Shown: positions 37,536 through 50,152, numbered from the stretch's first letter. The stretch: DNA of 64,000 nucleotides from Glossina fuscipes (GCF_014805625.2 NW_023998415.1:26595179-26659178), one strand, 5' to 3'. Notes: generated by a model not told the origin, from the sequence alone. Translations and numbers: made by a program.

Positions 37536-37592
37536 GCAATGAAGCTTCGATGCGCTACCTCCTAAACCAATGTATAATATCCATACTCCAGA
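37536..37592 (+). other. Candidate 57-base exon
   Basis: Bounded by CACCTTCAG and the donor CAGA|GTAAGTGA. Only one frame is open (NEASMRYLLNQCIISILQ, entering in phase 2 and leaving in phase 1). No family is recognised. The downstream acceptor at 37781-37782 would continue this frame about 20 residues to a stop, not into the long ORF there. Confidence 0.25.
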
Positions 37593-37791
37593 GTAAGTGA
37601 ATATATAAAAAGTTATAAATTGTAGTTGTAGTAGTTAATTTGAACTTTAAACTGTTCCTAGTAAATGCAATTACAAACATGTTCACGTTACATATAATAT
37701 ATGCTCTCATTTTCTAAATTGTAGCGAAATGTTTTCAAGTATGTCGCGATAGTTTTCCAACGCCTTTTCTGTCGATCGTTAGGAGAGGTTT

Positions 37792-38127
37792 ATGTTCTTT
37801 TATGCATATCAACAAGAAGTACAGAAAAGGCTAACCATACCAACATTGACTGAAATTCTTACGCCCGCCATACAATCCCATCCAATCCATAAGTCATGGA
37901 TGCGTATTTCTGAATGCGAGCGAGTTAATACAAGCGAGTACGCTTCTAACTTTCAGCGACGCATAGCAGTGTCCCCTTCGATCGATTGTGCTGGCGGCTT
38001 TCGTCAATACTTTTTTGATGATAGCATTTTCTCAACAAACGGATTAGTGCACAGACGAGCAGAAAATCGAATAGTTGTGGCATGCCGCGTAATGAGTAAA
38101 AATGTTGTACATAATTTAAATTATTGA
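37792..38127 (+). CDS. Hypothetical ORF, 111 codons
   Basis: An ATG-to-stop frame of more balanced composition than its surroundings, directly after the microsatellite block and 460 bp before the Faa start. An acceptor-like TCGATCGTTAG ends at 37782 in phase with it. The predicted protein has no signal peptide, membrane segment or known motif that I can see (one CAGGF, several Arg-rich pairs). It could be a terminal exon of an unidentified gene, a decayed mobile-element fragment or chance. Confidence 0.25.
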   Translation: MFFYAYQQEVQKRLTIPTLTEILTPAIQSHPIHKSWMRISECERVNTSEYASNFQRRIAVSPSIDCAGGFRQYFFDDSIFSTNGLVHRRAENRIVVACRVMSKNVVHNLNY

Positions 38128-38585
38128 TTTTTAATTAATTAATGTAACATAATAAGCGTTAAGTTTTGTACTCCTGTACTCCATTTGTTTATTTAAAGAA
38201 ATAACATTTGCGCTTAATCGTACGCCACAATTATTGCCTAATGTTATATTAACATGTACGCTCATGTTTAAATACGAAACAATACGTTCTTAGCTAACTG
38301 AGTCATTATACAACATAGTCGACCTGTTTTAAATATTATAAATATACAGTCACAATGAGACGGCAACTCTTGTCTATTCTTATTAGAATAAGATAGATAT
38401 TATATTAACTTGATAAACTGGATGGTTTAATAAAGTCCCACATCGTCGTTGTTTTAGTCGTAATTCAACTGGCTTCCAGATTGGTTGTGTCCATTGTGGC
38501 TATAGTCTTGGGAAGTATTTTATTTAATAAACATAAAATAATATTTAACGTAGAAAGATCATTTTCGCTTAAAAACAATAATACA
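38128..38585 (+). promoter_or_regulatory. Faa upstream region and probable 5' UTR
   Basis: AT-rich sequence leading to the Faa start codon. Acceptor-like sites (TTGTTTTAG near 38457, GCTTCCAG near 38479) leave open whether a non-coding leader exon lies further upstream. An upstream in-frame ATG at 38481 is preceded by no conserved residues, so the 38586 ATG is preferred. No TATA box or clear initiator was identified. Confidence 0.35.
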
Positions 38586-41500
38586 ATGTCCGTTAGTTTT
38601 GTCGATGTTCCAAAGGGAAGTGATTTCCCTTTACAAAATTTACCTTATGGTGTCTTTTCAACGCAAAGCAATGTAAGTTTTTATTTTGTTTATTTTTACT
38701 TTCTTTCCTTTTTAAATTTTCTTACCGGACGAATCTTAGATTAACCATTAAGATAATACAGTGGCTGTTCAAGTCGACTGCTCAGTTTTTAATCAAGCCA
38801 TACACTAACAAGAATATATGTAAAAATTTAGGCGAGATATATATAAAAAAAAAAAAAAATGAATTGGTCAGTAGACCAATTGTTATCAATTTTTAATTTT
38901 AAATAGGGGAGAATATAACAGTTATTATGTTCGTAAACTTTAGAAACAGACGCACCATACACGCATCTTGTAAAACATATGCGTAGCATAATAAATCAAT
39001 TAAGTTATTTTCGTCTGCTCAGCCGATCCGTTAATTACTAAAATACTTGACGTTTTTTATATACGTTTCGGGAAAGTGGCCAAACCAGTTTGGTTTCTAA
39101 GCGAATATAACTTTTTATTGCCTTTTTGCAATTAAAAATAATCCCAGGGATTCCTTTCGTCATACACGATATTTATAACTCTTCCGACATTCGGCAGCTG
39201 CAATTGTGAACTTACCAAAATATGGGACAATACTTTAATGCACTGTCTTACCGAATATATAGTTTAATTAGCTTCCTTTTCAGTCTCCAATGAGCAAAGC
39301 GCTATCGAAATCGTCGCTAAATGATCGCCATTTCTACAATACTCATATGTATCGAATATATATGTAATCCTTACTTTCCAATTTACATATTAATACATTA
39401 TCCAAATACTTTATAGTATGAATTGGAATATAAGTTGAAAAAACTCGTGATCAACATGAATAGCTATCCGTCTATCTGCTAATATTTAAAGATATACGTT
39501 ATAGAGCGTAGAGTTAAAGTATAGATAGCCTTCAATCAAAAACTTGGACTGAATATTTACAAAAACCGCTTAAAACTACTTAGCGAGAATAGACGCGACC
39601 CACTTACAAATATGCCCACAATAGTTAATAAACTATGTATGGCAAAATCAAAGGGTCAAACTTGCTACTATTGTGGCCTGGAGCTATTTAAACGATTAGC
39701 ATAAAATAGTTTCAATCGATAAAGCGGCATACACCCGCAAATTCCAATTTTTAGATATTGATCTGAGAAGGTAGCCATGGAAAATTGTCTTCAAAGCAAC
39801 TGCTACATAACTTTCTTATTTGTTGCCTGTGTAACGTCTCTCGGTATCATGCATGAAAACGAGCTAAATTGCGGGAAGAATTCGCCAACAATGATCAAAA
39901 GATCATTTGTAAATAAATATTGTTTTTAGGCTGTGCCCGTATTTGGGGGGTGCTTCCGACTTTTACATACACAGAATTGAAGGTATATAAGTATTGAGTA
40001 AATGAGTTCTTGTTTTATCTTGCAAACAAATATCTTATCAAAGCTGACGATGAAAGAGTTTTCCTTCACATCTCAATCGTTTCGAGACGACAAACATATT
40101 CGTACTTGTTTCGTGATTTCAAACAACTTCTCACTTACTGTAATAGATACCTTTAGCAGAAGTTGAAATTTTGTGCTTTGTTCCTAAGCGGCCAAAGAGG
40201 ACGCTTGGTTACATCTTATTACGCGGCCGCTAAGAAGCCCCAATCAGGTTTATTTACATTTAAGCATTAATATGATCGGGGAACGAATGAATGAAATTTA
40301 CATAAACTAGTAATCAAACTGGTTTGGTTAATAAGTGGGCCCATAAAGTTTTTTTTTTTTTTACATGGTTTATAAAAGTGTATATGCAGGTGTAAATACT
40401 TGCATATATTAATAAAATATTCTTACACATGTGTGGATAGTGATAACAAAAGCGTAAATTCTGAGACAATCTAGTCTCGTTGCTAAGATCGAAACTTAAA
40501 AGAAATAATTTAACCTAATGCTGTTTGCTTATAAAATGTATTCGTTAGCCAGGAAAACGTTTATGCGTAGCTATTGGCAATAATGTTTTGGACTTATCCG
40601 GAGTAGCTCACCTTTATCCAGCACAAGTGCAGGTAAATGAAAAGTAGTTTTGATCCCATAATCCTTAAAAAGCGGTTCATCATTTCCTTTGCTTTGCCTC
40701 GATCCTCGTTTATATTAAAAAGGACGCGCTGAAATCATCTACATTGAACTTGTTAATGAGCCTCGGCAACGACGCTTGGCACGCAGTAAGGACACGAACT
40801 CATGAATTGTTGTTGAAAAATTCTGAATTAGAACATGATGCTGCACTAGTTAAAAAGTATGTATGCATATATATTATGTACATAACTCCGTAATAATAAC
40901 TAAATTATGAATTAACATTACTTCGAAGAGTTATTATACCCCAAAAGGAGGTGGAAATGCATTTGCCTGCGGATATTGGTGATTACACGGACTTCTACTC
41001 TTCCATACATCATGCGACCAATGTCGGTATCATGTTTCGTGGCAAAGAGAATGCTTTAATGCCAAATTGGCGTCATATTCCAGTCGGTTATCATGGCCGT
41101 GCTAGTTCAGTTGTCGTGTCCGGCACACCAATACGTCGCCCATTGGGTCAAACATTGCCCGTAGACGGCCAGCCTCCCCTATTCGGCGCTTGCAAATTAT
41201 TCGACTTTGAATTAGAAATGGCGTTTTTTGTGGGTGGACCTGGTAATAAATTGGGTGAACGTGTTCCCGTTGAAGAAGCATGGAAAAATGTCTTCGGTTT
41301 TACTATAATGAACGATTGGAGCGCCCGCGATATACAGAAGTGGGAGTATATTCCATTAGGCCCCTTCACAGCCAAAAATTTAGGCACAACCATATCACCA
41401 TGGATAATACCTGTAGAAGCTTTGGAGCCATTTATTGTTAATAATTATGCTCAGGATCCACAAGTACTTCCCTATTTAAAGCATGATAAGTCCTTCAATT

Positions 41501-41959
41501 TCGACATTAATTTGCTGGTATCTTTAAAACGTAAGTTCAAAATACTATAATTACTTAAGAATTAAAAAAAAAAAAAACGAAAACATTGGATTAATTTATT
41601 TATTTGTGTTAGCTGAGCATGGTGAAGAAACATTAATATGCAAATCCAATTATAAATATTTGTACTGGACGGCAATGCAGCAAATCGCTCATCATACAGT
41701 TACCGGATGTAATATCAGACCAGGTGACTTAATGGCATCGGGCACCATTAGCGGGGAAACCGAGGACTCCTTTGGTTCCATGCTAGAATTAAGCTGGCGC
41801 GGAACGAAACCAGTCAAACTCAATGGAAATCTTACTCGCAAATTCATAGAAGATGGTGACGAAATTATTATTCGTGGTTATTGCGAACGCAATGGTTTGC
41901 GTATAGGTTTCGGTGAATGCAGAGGAAAGGTCTTACCAGCCATTCCTTTCAAGAAATGA
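38586..41959 (+). CDS. Faa: Fumarylacetoacetase (fumarylacetoacetate hydrolase)
   Basis: Last enzyme of tyrosine breakdown, cleaving fumarylacetoacetate to fumarate and acetoacetate in the cytosol. Five exons: 38586-38672, 40549-40632, 40723-40856, 40929-41530 and 41613-41959. All have GT/AG borders and compatible phases, giving 417 aa (human enzyme 419). The N-terminal SH3-like part begins [20 protein letters not shown]. In the catalytic part, residues matching those known in mammalian FAH are present: Asp123 and His130 ([11 protein letters not shown]), Glu196 and Glu198 (FELEMAFF), Asp231 (NDWSARD), Lys251 ([11 protein letters not shown]) and the Glu of [11 protein letters not shown]. The exon 4 acceptor (TTCGAAG) is weak but the only one in frame. 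Intron 1 is 1.9 kb; the others are 72-90 bp. Two AATAAA signals follow at 42006 and 42021. Confidence 0.97.
38673..40548 (+). other. Faa intron 1
   Basis: 1.9 kb intron. It contains poly(A) at about 38848-38860 and a small ATG frame at 39777-39929 (50 aa) whose first part resembles a signal peptide (see findings). No RNA gene was recognised. Confidence 0.7.
39777..39929 (+). CDS. Possible small secreted peptide ORF (50 aa)
   Basis: Begins in a good context (AGCCATGG) within Faa intron 1. Residues 9-23 are hydrophobic ([15 protein letters not shown]), followed by a polar segment with two further cysteines and a basic IKRSF stretch, then a stop. The family is not recognised. Splice-like AG at the stop (TTTTTAG) means it could also be a chance frame. 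Weak evidence. Confidence 0.15.
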   Translation: MENCLQSNCYITFLFVACVTSLGIMHENELNCGKNSPTMIKRSFVNKYCF

Positions 41960-42005
41960 AAATGAAGAAAATCTCGTAAATTATTGTATGCGTTTTTTAC
42001 AACAT

Positions 42006-42026
42006 AATAAAATATACGCAAATAAA
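42006..42026 (+). terminator. Faa polyadenylation signals
   Basis: Two AATAAA hexamers (42006-42011 and 42021-42026) lie 47 and 62 bases after the Faa stop codon. This spacing suits a short 3' UTR. Confidence 0.7.
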
Positions 42027-45000
42027 ATTAATGAGTTCAATTTTTTCCTTAGGTATTAAAGGAGCAGCATAACGCAGAGAAAATCATTCCAATGCGGTAG
42101 AATAATGTGGTAGATGAAAATATTTAGCAAATATTGTTTCGGTTTAAAATTAGAATATAAAGTAGAGGATAAGTTTACAGCGCAGTCCAGACTGTGTTGA
42201 ATATGTCGTCCTTTTCGCCAACAATCGCTATATGATTAGATCAAAATCTAGTTAGCTATATTACTGGAAAACAAGAAATGTCAAACTTCCATATCGTCGT
42301 AACGGTGCAACTATTGCTGCGAAATGCTTGTCTAGTTTAACTAAATACATTTCAATTAATATTTCTTAAACGTTTTTAGATTATCTCGTAGATTTTCTAC
42401 ATTACCAGTTAAAATTATTCTTTCAATTATAGTCAGTTACTGGGCCTCAAAAACATAAACATTAGAAGAAGGAATCTCTTGATTACAATATTTTAAATTT
42501 TAATGAAAATTTATAAAAATTCAAAAAATCATATCTAATTTCTCGTAAGGTTTTGCACTTTATACACACTTTGTATATGAAAAGGCGAATACAGGGCAAA
42601 TTTGATATAAACAATACGTGAAGTCAAATTGTTTGTACATCTTCAATCGTAATGTTAGGCCAACATTTTTCTCATCTAAATATTTCCAACAAAATTCTGC
42701 GTCTTATATATTAAGTAAAACCAGGTAAATGAATGATTAAAAGCAAGTTCACGGGACATTATTGCCTGTATATAGAAAAGCTTGGTAAAACATATTAGAC
42801 ATAATTTCGAATAGTGGAATAGTACTACAATCAGAATAAATTTTATATTAATTTACTTATTAATAAATAATCGCAAGACAATGAACGCGTATTTATAACT
42901 TTAAATAAAATAATGTTGCTGCAATCATCTTCTATGTCACATCTCCGACAAAGGTGTAACGACGCAATTTAAATTTAAAATTCGGCTGCACATTCTTCGA
43001 AGAAATCAAAGCTTATGAGCAAATACTACGAAGCTATTCGTCGAGATCCACGTGACATTGAGATTATAATATAAGCAAGCAAAAGGGAAATTTTTATGTT
43101 TTATATATTTTGCTGATATATTTTCGGAAAGTCAAATACACATCACAAACTCGGAAAAGGGTTGCTGAGGCTGGTTTGCAAAACCATTGTCGATCAAACC
43201 AACGTCTTTGTCTAATCAGAACAGAATTTGAGATCAAGCGATAAGTCTTAACATTGACCATTTATATATTTCGACATATTAACGAAAACTGGGAATAATA
43301 AAACATCTGGATTTTCGATACGGCATTTGATATTTTCGCTGGAAAAATCAAAATAATAATTGTCGCTTTTTAATTATTTAAAAATAATTATTAACAGAAA
43401 TGATGTACTTCCTTCTTTTTTTTAAATAATTTTGGTATTAAAGACAATTATCTTTATCTGAATTGGCGATTTTTGATTGAGGTGAAATGGCAACCCTAAT
43501 ATCCAACAATGTTATGTGCAAGCAGAGAAACTGGCGCCGGTCGGCCTTTCTAGACAAAACTTTGTGTTTTATTTTAATTTCTCAGTACATACACAAAACA
43601 AATCGTCTTAAACATTGACTAAAAGTGGGAAGTCAAGCGTTTTTATAATAATTTTCCGTTTTTAGCAACAATTTTCTTTCAATCAGTTACTCAATTTATG
43701 TGTGTGAGTAATTTAACTAATATAAGATATAAATTTAATAATCGAAAATTAAATAATGAATAAAAACTCCATTGAAGTCCATTACTTGCATACGTGCAAA
43801 AATTAATTGCTTAGAGTGAAATTTTCTCTGTTAATCGATTTGTGTGCGTCGAATATAAATGAACGAAAAAAAAAAGACAAAACAAAACGGTTAAAATTGT
43901 TGCAAAATTTCGTAAAAATCATTGGAAAAATCAATGAACGTAATGTTTGTTTGTGAGAGGACAATTGCAATAGAACCACCACCCATATATACTAAGAAAT
44001 AGAAACTAATAAAGGTGAAGAAGAAACAAGCGATGAAAGAAAAACAACCCCGGAGCCTTAAAAAGTCTAAGAAGCCTACAGTACTATTATATACTTAGTA
44101 CTATAAAATACTTATTATTGTGGATTCGTATTAATTTTCCTATTCTAAACGAATTTCTTTCGTTTAAAGGTATATTTGTTTTGCACTTTGCTTAAGCCTT
44201 TTCAAACCGTTTTGCGAGCGTATCTGTTAAAATGAATGCATACAAATGTGCAGATAGAGTGCGTTGTGTCTGCTTGCTCCCAAATAAAATATACATTTTG
44301 CGCCGCATACATGTCCAGATGCACAGCAGATATGCAATGCAATTCGAATATATAAGACGAAGAAGAGAAATGAAAAACTTAGACATCTTCACACGCATAA
44401 CTGCTTTCAATCAAATGTAGAAGTCTAGGCACGAGCGCGATGTAATTATGCATGAATATGTAGCGCCGCCATGCACACATGTCCGTTACATACAAAGAAA
44501 AAGAACAAATTTTTTTGAAGACAATAATGATTCCATATCACTTGAAGGACAATAGATATTTCATTATTTAAATTAGTTTGGGTTAAAGAAGAAAAGCTAT
44601 TTATGAAAACCACACTTCATACATTTCCGTATTTTCCGGAATTTTAGCACATTTTATAAAATCTTAGCAATAACTGGTTTTTATATTTTGGTTTACCATT
44701 TATTTTTGTAATGTCTTACTACGATTTATCTTCACCGGAATGCGCAAAATGGAGTAATTTTCCGTTTCATTTAATTAGCAACACTATTTTAATAATTCGG
44801 CGGATATAATTGAATGCAAAAATCGTTAAAATGGCGAAAAATCGTAGTGTTTGGTAGCACTTTTGCTTTCAATATATTTATTTATATAAACAGATCAGTT
44901 TAATTGTGTTAGGTCTGCAAATTTCTAACTTTTTAATTGATCATTTGTTTGTTTTTCATAAGTTCACATTTAATACGCAATAATGTACGCTTATCTTTCC

Positions 45001-45273
45001 CTGAATAATATATGGATTATCAATAATGAAAACAAATAGATTCATTTTAATGTAACAAATTTATATTGAATTAATTGAAATTTCAGACAAGTTTTTCATT
45101 TAAAATTTTTAATATTATTTATAAATGTACATTCTCATTTAGATATAATAATGGCTGCAATCGTGAATTTTCGCAATTTAACATATCAGTGAACGAGGAA
45201 AAAAACGAAAAACGCTCCTTAACAGTATATTATAGAGGTACCCAGAGGGCGTATTCCAAGAGATCAGATCGTC
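42027..45273 (+). other. Faa-wit intergenic region with probable wit leader
   Basis: 3.2 kb. Sequence at about 43830-44060 is A-rich with GAAC/AAAACAAAAC runs like a fly 5' leader. An initiator-like ATCAGT lies at 45185-45190, about 85 bases before the wit ATG, so two possible wit starts of transcription exist. Two opposed short frames near 44192-44420 are chance. No coding gene was recognised. Confidence 0.4.
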
Positions 45274-48200
45274 ATGTGTCGTAGAGATATTTTGATGTTT
45301 ACGTATTTGATAAGCGCTTTAGTCCATAGTTGGGCAGGTAAATATTGAAATGTGTTTATATAATTCACGTTTATATCAATAATTCATTTTTGTGTAGCTC
45401 CTAAACCTTTTAGTTGCATGAGTTTAATGGAAGATGACCGTACACTTATGGAAGAGGATGAAGACGATTCAGAGGAGAATGCAGCCAGTCATCAGTTAGA
45501 TGTACCAGATTTAACGATTGCAGATTTTGAAAGTGTTTCAAATCGACAATCCATCCCATTTGTCCCTCATTTGCGCGTATGTCCCACTGATTACACTTTT
45601 TGCTTTTCTCTTTGGCGCCAAACAGAAAATGGGTCCCATATCGAGAAGCAAGGTAAGCAAATAATAAATGAAGTTAGCTTTTTCATCGCCTTAGTTAAGA
45701 CCGTTTTAAAAAAAATGTTCCCACAATTATTTTAAGAGAAAACTATAAAAGTGTTATAATTTGCAGTTTAATCATATGCCCGGGTAGCTCAGTCGGNNNN
45801 NNNNNNNNNNNNNNNNNNNNNNNNNNNNNNNNNNNNNNNNNNNNNNNNNNNNNNNNNNNNNNNNNNNNNNNNNNNNNNNNNNNNNNNNNNNNNNNNTGGA
45901 CTTTTAATCCAAGGGTCCAGGGTTCAAGTCCCTGCTCGGGCGGAAATTTTTTTAAATTTTTAATTGTAAATTTGTTTTTTTAAGGATGTTGGAAAGACAG
46001 TACTGAGGGCAATGCCACTTGTAGTCACTCGGAATGTGTGAGTTCTTCTCCGACTTCGCGCAATACTTCCTTATATTATTGTTGTTGTTCCGGTGAAGCT
46101 TGCAATCGTAATGTTGCTGTAGTTGAGTCTTCGCCTTTGCAGGTACATTAATGCTCAAATTGTTTTCAATACATATATTTTATATATATTGGTTTGAAAT
46201 TTTGATTAATAGCTTTCCAAGCCTCAGTTTGCGGTTTCTAAAAATTATTATGGCACACATGACGTTCTTAACTGGTCAACTACAAACTTGTGGTTGGCTA
46301 TAATGACAGCTTGTTTGATTATAACGACAGTTACATTCTTTATATATTGTCGAACGGCAAGAGAAAAGTCTGAGCCAGAAGAGGCACCCCTAGCACCGTC
46401 GGGACCTGGATACAGTTCAAATTTACGTAACGTGGACAATTTAAATTTAATTTGTATGCTAGGTAGTGGTAAATATGGAACAGTTATGAAAGGTTTGCTA
46501 CACGATCAGGAAGTTGCTGTGAAAATCTTTCCCGAAGCTCATCACCAATATTTCATTAACGAAAGGAATATTTATTCTCTACCTCTAATGGAAAGCCCCG
46601 CGTTGTTGGCTTATTTTGGTAATTTTGTCGCCAAACACGACGCTCACACGATATTTTTATATATTTTCATTTACAACGTTTAGGTTTTGATGAACGGCAA
46701 ACCCTGGAGGGCAGAATGGAATATCAGCTGGTTCTATCCCTAGCTCCGTTGGGCAACCTACAAGATTGGCTAATAGCTAACACAATGAATTTTGAAACTT
46801 TCTGCGGAATGGTGAAATCCATTACGAGGGGATTATCGCATCTACACACCGAGCTTAAGCGTGCAGAAGATCATAAACCATGCATAGCTCACAGAGATCT
46901 TAATACACGTAATATTTTGGTTAAATCAGATCGAACATGTTGCATTTCGGATTTTGGTTTTGCTCTCAAAGTATTTGGATCTCGTTATGAATACAAAGGA
47001 GAAATTGCAGAAGCAGAAACGAAAAGTATTAACGAAGTGGGAACATTAAGGTACATGGCTCCAGAACTTCTTGAAGGCGCCGTAAACTTAAGAGATTGCG
47101 AGGCATCGCTGAAACAAATGGACGTGTACGCATTGGGGCTTGTGTTGTGGGAAGTAGCCACACGTTGCACGGATTTCTATCCGGTCGCTCAGATAACTCC
47201 ACCATATAAAGCACCATATGAGCTGGAAGTCGGGTCTCATCCGTCGTTTGATCAAATGCAATCATTAGTCGTACGTCATAAGGCTAGACCGCTTTTCCCT
47301 AACGGTTGGGGTGGTGGTTCAGCCGCTAAATTGGTTAGAGACACATGTGAAGATTGCTGGGACCACGATGCCGAGGCACGATTAACTTCGTTGTGCGCAG
47401 AAGAGCGTATGCATGAGGTGCAAAATATGGGATTGCGTTTAAGTCATCATTTAACAGCTACCACTCCTCTACTAAGTGCTAACAATTTATGCAAGGAAAT
47501 CGCAGAATCCAGTGAAAGTCCGAATCACAACGACCCGATACCCCATCAAGTTGATATTAATTGCTCAGATACATCAACATTATTGAATCCGCCACCTAAC
47601 AAAAAAATTCTTCCTTCGCACACAATAGAAATAGTGGACACTGATCAAAGCACAAGTAACTCGATAATAATTGAGAAAAACCACCTGATACAAACTCAGT
47701 TACAGCTTCAACCCTATCAGGGACGTAATCCTTGCTTGGAAAGGAATTTAGCTCCTGTGTCTGCGCGTTCGCCTCAACGGCTAATACAACGTAGCAAAAA
47801 ACATAGTTTCCAATCTCAGGCAGGCGAAGAGCATAGTTTGTCTTGCTTGGAAGACGACGTGTCTGTTGAGGAACTTATCACAGGTGGAAACTCTAAAAAG
47901 TTCCCTTCTCTAACTCGTGAAGAGACGTCAAATATGGGACAAGGTTTCCCTAAGCAACACAACACGGACAAAAAACTAAAGGGCTGGCATGGAGTTAGAG
48001 CTTTAATACAGAAAAGGCTTTTCCGTAAATCAGAAGACTCAGGTGTACAGGTATTTCGACAAATTAACGGAGGTGATGAAAAATCAAGTTTGGTGGATAA
48101 TCGTCAAGTAGCCGTATTAAAAGGCCTGGATAAGAATGCAACTATTCATCCCGTAGTCATAAGTTTTATAGATAACGAACAGACGACGCATTGTGTTAAA

Positions 48201-48776
48201 CCCGCTCAGTATAAAACATCGCTAGAATGCAATGGAAATGGCATAATAAGACGACCCAATAACCTTGACTTAAGCCCATTAAGTGGAGGCCATACTATGA
48301 AACAATCGTCTCCATCGAATATGCCAAGCAATCAAATATCTACGATAACTGAAGAGGAAAATGATAATAATCAAGATGGAGGTGATCAACGATTAAAAAA
48401 TTTAAATGAGCGACGATCTACGCCTTCACGTATAATTCCTCGTTCAAATTCTTCAAATTTAAAGCCAATAGAGAACATTTACAATAATATGTACGAAAGT
48501 GGTGGATTTGAGATTCTGCGGCATACAAATAGTCTAAGAGATGCTGCAGAAAGAAATCATTCTATGTCTGAACCACAATTCCGTAGGCAACGCAGTTTGG
48601 AAGTTTTCCGCGAAGTTTTTAATGCACGTGCCAGTAGTGAACGGCTTAGAAATCCAAGCCAGCGAGTGAAGACACCTGGAGACGTACCACCATCAGTTCG
48701 AAAAGTTCGAGCGTCAAAAACTTTAAGTTTATATGATGATCGTATGATGGATCCAACCTCGTTGAACATACTTTAG
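45274..48776 (+). CDS. wit: BMP type II receptor serine/threonine kinase Wishful thinking
   Basis: Receives the BMP ligand Gbb at motor-neuron terminals and elsewhere and phosphorylates type I receptors. Exons: 45274-45337, 45398-45652, 45985-46142, 46213-46618 and 46684-48776. All have GT/AG borders and phases agree, giving 991 aa (Drosophila about 900). Signal peptide at residues 1-21. The cysteine-rich ligand-binding domain ends with the type II/three-finger signature YYCCCSGEACN. Transmembrane helix about 185-205. The kinase begins near 238 with glycine loop GSGKYGTV (243-250), Lys263, HRDLNTRN (364-371) and DFGFALKVFG (384 on), then the conserved EVGTLRYMAPELLEGAVNL. About 450 tail residues follow, low-complexity and ending RKVRASKTLSLYDD near the C-terminus. 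A tRNA gene and the only assembly gap lie in intron 2; exons on both sides join in frame. AATAAA signals at 48824 and 49508. Confidence 0.97.
45778..45942 (+). tRNA. tRNA-Lys (anticodon UUU), interrupted by an assembly gap
   Basis: The 5' part GCCCGGGTAGCTCAGTCGG (45778-45796) is an acceptor strand plus D-arm with A-box. The 3' part from 45897 has the anticodon arm GGACTTTTAATCC, a T-arm CAGGG-TTCAAGT-CCCTG (B-box) and acceptor strand CTCGGGC with discriminator G. The acceptor strands pair with one G-U. Between them are 100 N; by comparison with other tRNA-Lys genes only about eight bases should be missing. It lies in wit intron 2 on the same strand. A seven-T Pol III terminator follows. Confidence 0.92.
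45797..45896. other. Assembly gap (100 N)
   Basis: Exactly 100 N, a conventional placeholder for a gap of unknown length. It falls in the D-arm/anticodon-arm junction of the tRNA gene. Because wit exons 2 and 3 on each side splice in frame, the join is probably in the correct order. Confidence 0.98.
45947..45953 (+). terminator. RNA polymerase III terminator of the tRNA
   Basis: Run of seven T starting five bases after the discriminator base, as expected for Pol III termination. Confidence 0.85.
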
Positions 48777-49931
48777 CACGAGGAAGTTCTGTTACTGGAA
48801 TTGTAAACCAGTGAGCAGAACCTAATAAATATGAATACCCGTAGAGACATTTAACATATATCCGTAAAGCATTACTGAATACTTGTGCTTTCATAATCAT
48901 TCGTTCATATATTTGCCAAGAGCACACACCACTACCAAATTTCATATAAATCAAGGGCATTCGCACTTTCGACATTTCTGGGCCGGAAGGGAATTAGACG
49001 GGCTGTTATTTAATTATTTCTAATAACATATAACAATAAATCTAATTATTAGGTTGACTATTGATATTTGCTTTAAGTTACACGTGGCCCGTCAACCGTA
49101 GCTTGAACATCCTCGACACAAACATTGCAATCATTTAAATGTATTTATTGTGCGCAATAATGTTTAACACCAAAGCTTATTCTTGCATAAAGTCAGGAAA
49201 TATGAGATTGTGCTCCGTCGACATTTTTCGACGACATTATACGTAAATATAAAATATGTCTACGACAAACAGTTAACTTAGCAACAATTAGGGAAATGTA
49301 CGTAGAAGGAAATATTATCTGGATTGAAAAAAAACAAAAAAAAACAAACAAATTTAGAAATGAAAGTAAACGTTGAAGAACAAGCTTAGAGATTGAATTT
49401 AGAGATATATGTATAAAAAAGGTGTGTAAGACACATATTTATATAGGAAAACATTACGAACATATAAATCGAAAATGTATGTATGTCTTTCCTTAGTTTG
49501 TTAATTTAATAAATGTATATCATAGTTAAGTAAAAAAGACTAATGTGTCATCTAGCCATTTCTGAGAGAAAACTGCAACAATTTGACGGTCTTAACCAAC
49601 AGATAGATTAGCATAGACCCCTTTATTATACAATAAGAAAAATAATGACTTTGTATGTCTTATTATTTGACCTCAGCTCGTTATAAATCGGGTATCAAAG
49701 TTGAGCAAACATTTTTTGTTTAACATCTTCAATAAACGTTAATAAAAAATTGAAGACACCAACAAGACAAGGTCAAATAGTTCTATAGTCCATCAACAAG
49801 TAGGCCTTTTAGTATATAATTCCTTTATAAAACAATATATTTAAATGTAATTTTTTTAATTATTTTTCTTTTTTTAATTCACGCTTACTTAAGTGTAATA
49901 CAAACGCTCGTAGAAATAAACAGACACAAAT

Positions 49932-49970
<39 letters not shown>

Positions 49971-50152
49971 TATATACATAAGTATATATATATATATGTA
50001 GATATATATACATGTATAAATACACAAATATATCAAAAATGTTCGATTATTTAAAATAGCGTTGATTGATTTTCTTTCCCCTCTTGCATGAAATATAAAA
50101 GAATCTATATGTTTGTTTGTATGTACGTAACTAAATCTAATTTGTTGATAAA

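Noticed and set aside
48646..48975. Minus-strand ORFs over the wit 3' end and kinase region
   Set aside because: Antisense shadows of the wit coding sequence.
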